Positions 23,401 to 31,525 of a stretch of 64,000 bases of DNA are shown here, piece by piece. The notes under the pieces were generated by a model. It was not told the DNA's origin. It saw nothing but the letters and a program-made list of their open reading frames with translations, and did no database searches. Each line of letters begins with the position of its first letter. Position 1 is the first letter of the stretch. Where the stretch lies: the NCBI GenBank assembly GCA_029718625.1, contig CM056380.1, positions 116,055,140 through 116,119,139 of the forward strand, in the 5' to 3' direction. The translations under genes and the position numbers were made by a program. This DNA comes from Synaphobranchus kaupii (Eukaryota; Chordata; Actinopteri; Anguilliformes; Synaphobranchidae).

Positions 23401-26001
23401 CTAACCCTGTGTGCGTGATCTCCTGCGCAGATCCGTTGGACACACTCATAAGAGGCTGACGGGCACTCTGAAGGTGGCGTACTATGTGGGCGAGCACTTT
23501 GCTGAGGAGTACAGCGGAAACAACCTGAAAAACATGGAGAGCAGCGTGGAGGACGACTACATCTCCAACCTCAGAAACAACTGCTGGAAGGAGAAGCAGC
23601 AAAGTAAGGCCCAACTACACCTACACTCACTACACCTCCAACCTCAGATACAACTGAGTAAGGCCCAACTACACCTATACTCACTACACCTCCAGCCTCA
23701 GATACAACTGAGTAAGGCCCAACTACACCTACTAACTACACCTCCAACCTCAGATACAACTGAGTAAGGCCCAACTACACCTATACTCACTACACCTCCA
23801 ACCTCAGATACAACTGAGTAAGGCCCAACTACACCTACACTCACACATCTCCAACCTCAGATACAACTGAGTAAGGCCCAACTACACCTACACTCACTAA
23901 ACCTCCAGCCTCAGATACAACTGAGTAAGGCCCAACTACACCTATACTCACTACACCTCCAGCCTCAGATACAACTGAGTAAGGCCCAACTACACCTATA
24001 CTCACTACACCTCCAGCCTCAGAAACAACTGAGTAAGGCCCAACTACACCTATACTCACTACACCTCCAACCTCAGATACAACTGAGTAAGGCCCAACTA
24101 CACCTATACTCACTACACCTCCAACCTCAGAAACAACTGAGTAAGGCCCAACTACACCTATACTCACTACACCTCCAACCTCAGATACAACTGAGTAAGG
24201 CCCAACTACACCTATACTCACTACACCTCCAACCTCAGAAACAACTGAGTAAGGCCCAACTACACCTACACTCACTACATCTCCAACCTCAGAAACAACT
24301 GCTGGAAGGAGAAGCAGCAAAGTAAGGCCCAACTACACCTACACTCACTACACCTCCAACCTCAGATACAACTGAGTAAGGCCCAACTACACCTACACTC
24401 ACTACACCTCCAGCCTCAGAAACAACTGAGTAAGGCCCAACTACACCTACACTCACTACACCTCCAACCTCAGATACAACTGAGTAAGGCCCAACTACAC
24501 CTATACTCACTACACCTCCAACCTCAGATACAACTGAGTAAGGCCCAACTACACCTACACTCACTACACTCCAACCTCAGATACAACTGAGTAAGGCCCA
24601 ACTACACCTATACTCACTACACCTCCAACCTCAGATACAACTGAGTAAGGCCCAACTACACCTATACTCACTACACCTCCAACCTCAGAAACAACTGACT
24701 AAGGCCCAACTATACCTATACTCACTACACCTCCAACCTCAGATACAACTGAGTAAGGCCCAACTACACCTACACTCACTACACCTCCAACCTCAGATAC
24801 AACTGAGTAAGGCCCAACTACACCTACACTCACTACACCTCCAGTCTCAGATACAACTGAGTAAGGCCCAACTACACCTACACTCACTACACCTCCAACC
24901 TCAGATACAACTGAGTAAGGCCCAACTACACCTACACTCACTACACCTCCAGTCTCAGATACAACTGAGTATGGCCCAACTACACCTATACTCACTACAC
25001 CTCCAACCTCAGATACAACTGAGTAAGGCCCAACTACACCTATACTCACTACACCTCCAACCTCAGATACAACTGAGTAAGGCCCAACTACACCTATACT
25101 CACTACACCTCCAACCTCAGAAACAACTGAGTAAGGCCAAACTACACCTATACTCACTACACCTCCAACCTCAGATACAACTAAGTAAGGCCCAACTACA
25201 CCTACACTAACTACACCTCCAACCTCAGATACAACTGAGTAAGGCCCAACTACACCTACACTCACTACACCTCCAACCTCAGATACAACTGAGTAAGGCC
25301 CAACTACACCTACACTCACTACACCTCCAGTTTCAGATACAACTGAGTATGGCCCAACTACACCTATACTCACTACACCTCCAACCTCAGATACAACTGA
25401 GTAAGGCCCAACTACACCTATACTCACTACACCTCCAACCTCAGATACAACTGAGTAAGTAACCTGGGGGGTTAGCATAGCCAGGATTTCTTTGCGTTAG
25501 CTGGCTTGACAAAACCTAACCACTGCAATCTGGTATAACCGGAACTACGAACGCGGTTATCAACTTGCTAAGTGAACACGGGCTTTGTTAATCAAGCTCT
25601 GTGCGCATTCCCATAAAAGGGGCGGTGTCTGCTTTGGGGCAGGTTATGTTCAGGCTAACGGATTGAAACATACATTTACGGTTCCTTGTGTTGTACAGAA
25701 GGGCTTACTGTACAGAGCTGGGTATTTCTCGTTTAAAAGGACAGTTCCTTGTGTTGTAGAGGGATGACTGTACAGAGCTGGGTATTTCTCGTTTAAAAGG
25801 ACAGTTCCTTGTGTTGTAGAGGGATGACTGTACAGAGCTGGGTATTTCTCGTTTAAAAGGACGGTTCCTTGTGTTACAGAGGAGGGCTTGCTGTACAGAG
25901 CTCGTTATTTCGGAGACAGTGATTTGTACAAGAGAGCACAGAAGATGGGAACGCCCAGCTGCTCCCGGCTGTCGGAAATCCAGGTTCTGCTGCACGGCTA
26001 A
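17459..26001 (+). CDS. dnajb12: DnaJ (Hsp40) homologue subfamily B member 12, eight coding exons
   Basis: An ER tail-anchored J-protein that recruits cytosolic Hsc70 for membrane-protein quality control. Coding exons: 17459-17591 ([11 protein letters not shown]), 20284-20461, 21137-21282 (J domain, [17 protein letters not shown]), 21380-21562 ([21 protein letters not shown]), 22130-22209, 22453-22562 (transmembrane [19 protein letters not shown]), 23431-23603 (DUF1977 start, [22 protein letters not shown]) and 25880-26001 ([23 protein letters not shown], stop TAA). Summed exons give 374 residues, against 375 for the common human isoform, with consistent splice phases and no indels. The MESN start and [20 protein letters not shown] block favour DNAJB12 over DNAJB14. 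Introns 4, 6 and 7 are dominated by minisatellites, several copying the adjacent splice junction. Confidence 0.95.
19502..19610 (+). repeat. 53-bp tandem duplication in dnajb12 intron 1
   Basis: Two adjacent, nearly identical copies of a unit starting TTAATATTCACTCGCTGA and ending in ATAAACGCAAGG. Confidence 0.85.
19971..20170. mobile_element. Foldback MITE
   Basis: About 200 bp with inverted ends: GGGGTGTCCAATCTTA at the left against TAAGATTGGACACCC at the right. Further pairing arms include GGGCCGGTGTGGGTGCAGG and its complement. It has no coding capacity. Confidence 0.8.
20652..20760 (+). repeat. About 50-bp tandem duplication in dnajb12 intron 2
   Basis: Two adjacent copies of a unit containing GAGCGTGGCGTGTGCTCTCC and ending CCCTGCAGTTAGCCTC. 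It begins about 190 bp after the exon 2 donor. Confidence 0.85.
21590..21838 (+). repeat. About 60-bp minisatellite in dnajb12 intron 4 with acceptor-like units
   Basis: Four copies of a C/T-rich unit ending in CATACCCAG followed by TGTTCACATGCAGAACGGTC, starting about 30 bp after the exon 4 donor. Each unit is a polypyrimidine tract plus CAG plus sequence resembling the start of exon 5 (TGTTCATG...CAGCAACGG). A diverged duplication of the exon 5 acceptor region is possible. Confidence 0.8.
22385..22452 (+). repeat. Duplicated acceptor segment upstream of dnajb12 exon 6
   Basis: Two adjacent copies of a unit of about 28 bp (AGT-GTGTAAG-TATGCAC, then GTCTGCGCAG). Both end in the CTGCGCAG that serves as the exon 6 acceptor, so there are two tandem 3' splice sites 28-30 bp apart. 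Confidence 0.75.
22571..23405 (+). repeat. 20-bp minisatellite filling dnajb12 intron 6
   Basis: About 41 copies of CACACACTCCCTGCCCAATC with an alternative CTGACCAATC form and occasional ACACATCC insertions. It starts 8 bp after the GTGAG donor and runs to about 25 bp before the exon 7 acceptor. Its last unit has mutated to CTAAC (23401-23405), a good branch-point match. Long ORFs across it on the minus strand are repeat artefacts. Confidence 0.97.
23604..25458 (+). repeat. 54-bp minisatellite in dnajb12 intron 7 carrying exon-7 tail and donor copies
   Basis: About 34 copies of a 54-bp unit: GTAAGGCCCAACTACACC, TACACTCACTACACCTCC, AACCTCAGATACAACTGA. The part CTACACCTCCAACCTCAGA..CAACTG copies the end of exon 7, and GTAAGG is its donor. 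One unit near 24274-24326 keeps the whole exon tail through CTGGAAGGAGAAGCAGCAAA plus donor. Units also hold a pyrimidine-rich stretch ending in CAG, so each resembles acceptor, 10-nt exon, donor. ORFs on both strands across it are repeat products. Confidence 0.96.
25680..25915 (+). repeat. 60-bp repeats duplicating the dnajb12 exon-8 acceptor and exon start
   Basis: Three upstream copies plus the real site share GTTCCTTGTGTT, (A)CAG or TAG, GGGCTT or GGATGA, and then CTGTACAGAGCT with TATTTC. The 5'-most copy (about 25680) keeps TTGTACAG followed by AAGGGCTTACTG. The middle two have TAG in place of CAG. The true acceptor is GTGTTACAG at 25871-25879. Confidence 0.92.
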
Positions 26002-26580
26002 AGGATGTCCCTACAGAGAGAGGTGAGCCACTCTGAGGCGTCTGTTCTCTGCCTCACTCTCCAAAAGCCCTGTTGGGTTATAATGACAATGTGGATAAGA
26101 GTTCTCACCTATGTTTACTGTAGTAGTGATCTAACCAAATATAGCTTGATTCATTTCTGTAAATTATGAAACATAGTTTTTGTAGAAATTCTGTTATGCC
26201 TGTAATACAATTCCCATCGAGCTTCAGGCACACAAATGGCTGCATATAAAGTTTAAACGGTAAGAACTTGGTATTGGAATTGTGTTAAGTTACAAACCCT
26301 GAACGTCGTCTTTCTTGAAGATTGTTTCTCAAATCACCGAGGTAGGATGTGCGTATTTAAAGGAAAAGTGTATTTTGACAAATTCTGGATGTGTGTGTTA
26401 TTGCAGACAGTAAGACACATCTGGAGCAAACTGTACTACTGAAGCTGTATTTAGTCTCTTACTACCACAATAAACACAAGTGATTACATTTGCATTTAAT
26501 TAAATGGGGGGTCAATTATTCCTTTAACACTATAAGTCTGACAGTTTAGTTTTTCTGAGTCTTAACGTCTTTCTCCCTAC

Positions 26581-27147
26581 AGGTTGGTTCAAAGTTATGA
26601 AAATGCTGTATAATAAGAGAATTCTACACGGGTCCTTCATGCTACTGGAGCGAGACGTGAAACGACAAATCAAACGCCTCCGAGTGCTGCGGCCAGCCAC
26701 GCCCAGCCACGCCCGAGAAAGCGGCAGCAAGCCAGAGAAAGTGAGCGTTAGTCTAAGCCCTGTACCGAGAACGGACCGTTTCCTTATGCTCCCATTCCTG
26801 ATTCCTGCTCCAGTAGAATGGACAAGGCCTATGCTGATCCACCGCCGTTTTCTGACGCAAGAAAAAATCCCAAACTTTTAAGGATTCTGGGAGAGAAAAA
26901 GGAAAAATCCCAAAAATAATTTGGATGTAATTTATGTGTCTGTTCTTGAATGACCACTAATGCTGCTGAGATTTCCCTGTTTTCCTAATTTAATTCTGTC
27001 TAAACCCACGAAATGGACTCCTTCCACTCACAAACCTGAGCCAGTTAAGAGTGGGTGGTTTTTATAGTTTATATGTATATATGTTGTACTTTTAATGCCA
27101 CAGGGATTAGATTTAAATTATGAAGCTTCCTTTTATCAGTAAATAAA
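26581..27147 (+). other. Probable last dnajb12 3' UTR exon
   Basis: A good donor (GAGAG then GTGAGC) lies at 26022/26023, 21 nt past the stop. A strong acceptor (TTTCTCCCTACAG) ends at 26580. AATAAA signals lie at 27142-27147 and 27234-27239. The ORF within (26597-26881) resembles nothing I know. Confidence 0.4.
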
Positions 27148-27783
27148 TTATACCGGGTGGACTTGCTTGTTGTACTCTGTTGAACAATCAGTGTTCACAA
27201 GATATTTGATATAAGTGCTATAAATGAATATAAAATAAAACATTTGAAAACGAACCATCTACCAGAATATAAAAAAAGTTCTAGATCCCATTAACACTTT
27301 TTTTTTTTTTTTGGGGAATATTCTGGTTTTACTGTAAATCGGGTAAACAGGAATACACTGTGAATCTGTTCTACTCCTTTTGTTTGCAGCTTCATTGCTG
27401 CACTTCATTTTTAAAAAGACAGGAGCGTAAATCAGGCCAGTGAGACTGTGGCAACCCTGCTGATACGACTACCAGAGCTGGATCAGTCCAACCGTTATGT
27501 CCAAATCAACCACAAAATCACCTGCTGGCAAGATGTTTTATTAATACACACCTATAGACCCATGAGGCAGGGGCGTGTTGATGTAGAGGGGCAGGACAGG
27601 TACAGATCTGGAGCCACAAAAAGACGATAATCTGATCAGGCTCAAAAATAAGAACAGGGATTTGATCAAGGTTTCTAAATTCACGAGATTAAAGCGACAA
27701 AAGATTTGACATGGCATGGGTATAAATGAGGGTAAATTCCACACTGATATGTACAGAGTTATCAATGTGTGACGGATTGCTAT

Positions 27784-27957
27784 GGCTGCATTCGGAAAGG
27801 CTCCCTGTACACTGCATAGTGCACTATTTAGGGAATCGGCCATTTTGTAGGGTGTCCGAATTCTCAGTTTTCTCAATTGAGAATTCAGAAACCATCAAAA
27901 TGGCCGATCCCCTAAATAGTGCGCTAAAGTGTATAGGAAACCATTCTGAACACAGCC
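27784..27957. mobile_element. Foldback MITE
   Basis: Inverted-repeat structure: GGCTGCATTCGGAAAGG at the left, ACCATTCTGAACACAGCC at the right. Internal arms CACTATTTAGGGAATCGGCC and GGCCGATCCCCTAAATAGTG pair. The centre is an AGTTTTCTCAATTGAGAATT palindrome. Non-coding. Confidence 0.8.
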
Positions 27958-28017
27958 CAGGTCACGTAGAGGTAGAGGCGCTCTGAGTCCAGGCTTGCTA
28001 CTGCTGGATACTCTCTC

Positions 28018-28142
28018 GGCCAGCGGTAGACAATGAGGGACATGTCCAGTCCAGCGGTAGACAATGAGGGACATGTCCAGTCCAGCGGTAGACAATGAGG
28101 GACATGTCCAGTCCAGCGGTAGACGATGAGGGACATGTCCAG
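28018..28142. repeat. 31-bp minisatellite, four copies
   Basis: Unit AGCGGTAGACAATGAGGGAC followed by ATGTCCAGTCC, nearly identical in all copies. It lies between the 3' ends of dnajb12 and tysnd1. Confidence 0.9.
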
Positions 28143-28767
28143 TTGTGGACTTTGATAAAATACTCCAGAAGAATTAAGAGATGAACGTGGTTGGCTCATT
28201 TAAATAACTGCATGTTCCCCATGGTGAAAAATAAGTTTGAAGGATTTTATTGAAATCAAAAGCAGGTGCTACTTAAACACACACATGTACACAGAGCCGG
28301 TCACGGGCGGAGGCCTAGGGGACGGCAAACGAAGGGTAACGTCCACGCGTTGCGTCCATGACACTCAGCAGACATCCACCCCCTCCCCACCTCCAACGCA
28401 AATACACATACAACTGAGTAAATAAAAATAATTACATGTATTATTGTCTGAATTGTTTTGTTTTTAAAACAGAAAAGGTGAATCTTGAGCTTTTTTTCCC
28501 CTCCACTTGTATTTTTGGCAAACACAGTTTGGGCTTCCATATAGCCAGGTGATCACACCTTGCCAGGTGTGGAGAGAAACGCACATACAGTACCAGTCAA
28601 AGGTTTGGACACACCTACTCATAGGTTTTTTTCTGTTATTTTTACTGTTTTCCACATTTTGGAATAGTAAAGACATCAAAACTACGAGATAACACAAAAA
28701 AACTAAAAATGGTTAAATAAAAAAGTCTTGTATTTTAGATTCTTCTAAAATACAAGCCTCCAAAGGC

Positions 28768-29002
28768 AGCAGTGTAGTATAATGGTTAAGGAACTGGCCT
28801 TGTAACCGAAAGGTTGCAGGTTCGATTCCCAGGTAGGATACTGCCGTTGTACCCTTGAGCAAGGTACTTAACCTGAATTGCTTCAGTATATATCCAGCTG
28901 CATAAATGGATAATATGTAAAACATGATAAAAAAAGTTGTGTAAGTCGCTCTGGATAAGAGCGTCTGCTAAATGCCTATAATGTAATGTAATGTAATGTA
29001 AT
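28768..29002 (+). mobile_element. tRNA-derived SINE
   Basis: A tRNA-like head (TAATGGTTAAGGAACTGG, with B box GGTTCGATTCC), an inner region, the L2-like tail GTAAGTCGCTCTGGATAAG..GCTAAATGCC, and a terminal (TAATG)n run. It is inserted in the Tc1-like element. Confidence 0.85.
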
Positions 29003-29393
29003 CTTCAAAGTAGCCACCCTTTGCCTTGATAACGGCTTTGCACATTCTTGCCATTCTCTCAAACAACTTCTGTGGTAAACAGGTATTCCACAGGTAAAAA
29101 GGTGATGCCATCATGACTGTATAAAAGGACTCCTGATATCTTATTTCGAGGTACTCTTAGAAGCGATACTATAACCTCTGCATTTGAATGGATCTCTATG
29201 GGAATTGGGGGGTGGGACTAGATTTAGCTTTAAATTACACTGGAACAGTATGGAACACATGGTTGGCTAAATGGCTCTAAGTCATCAAGGGTCTGACGTA
29301 TCAAACAAGCCTTAAACCATCACTCTGCTGCCAGAAATACAGTAGATATGGATGGATAACGAAGGGTTTCTTCTCCTGACTTACAGTGCATCC

Positions 29394-30549
29394 GGAAAGT
29401 ATTCACAGCGCTTCACTTTTTCCACATTTTGTTCTGTTACAGCCTTATTCCAAAATTGATTAAATTCATTTTTTCCCTCAAAATTCTACACACAACACCC
29501 CATAATGACAATGTGAAAAAAGTTTTTTTGAGATTTTTGCAAATTTATTAAAAATAAAAAAATTAAATTTCTCATTTACATAAGTATTCATAGCCTTTGC
29601 TTTAACGTATTTTTAAAGTATCATATTTCATATTTGGTCGCATATCCTTTACATGCTGTTACTTCCTGAAGTCTGTGACCATCAACATCAAAAAAACTGT
29701 CGATATCTTATTTTCAGGCACTGTTACAAGCGATACTATAACCTCTGCATTTGAATGGATCTCTATGGAAATTTGGGGGTGAGACTAGATTCAGCTGTAA
29801 ATTACACAGGTACAGTATGGAACACATGGCTGGCTAAATGGCTGTAAGTTATCAAGGGTCTGAGCTATCAAACGAGCCCCAAACCATCACTCTGTTGCCA
29901 GATATGGAGTAGATGTGGATGGATCACTTTAAGGGTTGTTTCTCCTGACTTTTTTCCCCATAGAGTTCTATAGGAAAATGAGTCCGGAGAAATAACCCTT
30001 GCAGTGATCCATCCACATCTACTCCATATCTGGCAACAGAGTGATGGTTTGGGGCTCGTTTGATAGCTCAGACCCTTGATAACTTACAGCCATTTAGCCA
30101 GCCATGTGTTCCATACTGTACCAGTGTAATTTACAGCTGAATCTAGTCTCACCCCCCAATTTCCATAGAGATCCATTCAAATGCAGAGAGGTTATAGTAT
30201 CGCTTGTAACAGTACCTGAAAATAAGATATCGACAGTTTTTTTGATGTTGATGGTCACAGACTTCAGGAAGTAACAGCATGTAAAGGATATGCGACCAAA
30301 TATGAAATATGATACTTTAAAAATACGTTAAAGCAAAGGCTATGAATACTTATGTAAATGAGAAATTTTAGTTTTTTATTTTTAATAAATTTGCAAAGAT
30401 CTCAAAAAAACTTTTTTCACATTGTCAGTATGGGGTGTTGTGTGTAGAATTTTGAGGGAAAAAATGAATTTAATCAATTTTGGAATAAGGCTGTAACAGA
30501 ACAAAATGTGGAAAAAGTGAAGCGCTGTGAATACTTTCCGGATGCACTG
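29394..30549. mobile_element. Long palindromic Tc1-type foldback element
   Basis: Both ends carry CAGTGCATCCGGAAAGTATT in inverted orientation, flanked by TA. The two halves are near-complete reverse complements over about 550 bp each, meeting near 29970. No transposase remains. A deletion derivative lies at 32583-33275. Confidence 0.88.
30375..30380 (-). promoter_or_regulatory. First AATAAA downstream of tysnd1, inside a transposon
   Basis: Reading the minus strand from the tysnd1 stop (31526), I found no AATAAA or ATTAAA in the 28-bp array or the following flank until this site in the palindromic element. If used, it gives a 3' UTR of about 1.15 kb. Confidence 0.35.
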
Positions 30550-30675
30550 TATTTTTCCAGAGTTCAATAGGAAAATTTGTCAAGAGAAACAACCCTTCAA
30601 ATGTGGAAAACAGTAAAAAAATAACAGAAAAAAACCTATGAGTAGGTGTGTCCAAACCTTTGACTGGTACTGTAC

Positions 30676-31525
30676 AGCCAGGTGTGGAGAGAAACACACA
30701 TACAGCCAAGTGTGGGGAGAAACGCACATACAGCCAGGTGTGGGGAGAAACGCACATACAGCCAGGTGTGGGGAGAAACGCACATACAGCCAGGTGTGGG
30801 GAGAAACGCACATACAGCCAGGTGTGGGGAGAAACGCACATACAGCCAGGTGTGGGGAGAAACGCACATACAGCCAGGTGTGGGGAGAAACGCACATACA
30901 GCCAGGTGTGGAGAGAAACGCACATACAGCCAGGTGTGGAGAGAAACGCACATACAGCCAGGTGTGGGGAGAAACGCACATACAGCCAGGTGTAGAGAAA
31001 AACACACATACAGCCAGGTGTAGAGAGAAACGCACATACAGCCAGGTGTGGGGAGAAACGCACATACAGCCAGGTGTGGGGAGAAACGCACATACAGCCA
31101 GGTGTGGAGAGAAACGCACATACAGCCAGGTGTGGGGAGAAACGCACATACAGCCAGGTGTGGGGAGAAACGCACATACAGCCAGGTGTGGGGAGAAACG
31201 CACATACAGCCAGGTGTGGGGAGAAACGCACATACAGCCAGGTGTGGGGAGAAACGCACATACAGCCAGGTGTGGGGAGAAACGCACATACAGCCAGGTG
31301 TGGAGAGAAACGCACATACAGCCAGGTGTGGGGAGAAACGCACATACAGCCAGGTGTGGGGAGAAACGCACATACAGCCAGGTGTGGGGAGAAACGCACA
31401 TACAGCCAGGTGTGGAGAGAAACGCACATACAGCCAGGTGTGGAGAGAAACACACATACAGCCAGGTGTGGAGAGAAACGCACATACAGCCAGGTGTGGG
31501 GAGAAACGCACATACAGCCAGGTGA
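30676..31525 (-). repeat. 28-bp minisatellite directly downstream of the tysnd1 stop codon
   Basis: About 30 copies of the plus-strand unit GCCAGGTGTGGGGAGAAACG, CACATACA, with gg/ga variants. It abuts the tysnd1 TGA stop. A single further unit lies at 28561-28588, across the inserted Tc1-like element. Long ORFs on both strands here come from the repeat. Confidence 0.96.

Larger units (their letters stand above)
28588..30672. mobile_element. Tc1-like element with nested insertions, interrupting the 28-bp array
   Basis: Ends are CAGTACCAGTCAAAGG and its exact complement, flanked by TA on both sides, as expected for Tc1/mariner. Internal fragments (29003-29113, TTCAAAGTAGCCACCCTTTG) resemble Tc1 interior sequence. 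A SINE, a 250-bp module and a palindromic element are nested inside. One 28-bp array unit lies just left of the insertion and about 30 units lie to the right, so the element landed in the minisatellite. Confidence 0.8.

Noticed and set aside
22542..23614. Long minus-strand ORFs rich in CVDW/GQGVCG repeats
   Set aside because: They are translations of the 20-bp array in dnajb12 intron 6, with no unique sequence or start of their own; the region is intron on the plus strand.
23841..25478. Minus-strand ORFs with [18 protein letters not shown] repeats
   Set aside because: They are the reverse frame of the 54-bp intronic array. The unit length is a multiple of three, so an open frame is expected to persist.
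26597..26881. 94-codon ORF downstream of dnajb12
   Set aside because: No recognisable family; it lies where a 3' UTR exon is expected and ends before the AATAAA.
28768..28850. Stand-alone tRNA gene
   Set aside because: It has a B-box-like motif but is the head of a dispersed SINE with two more copies in the window; no complete cloverleaf was evident.
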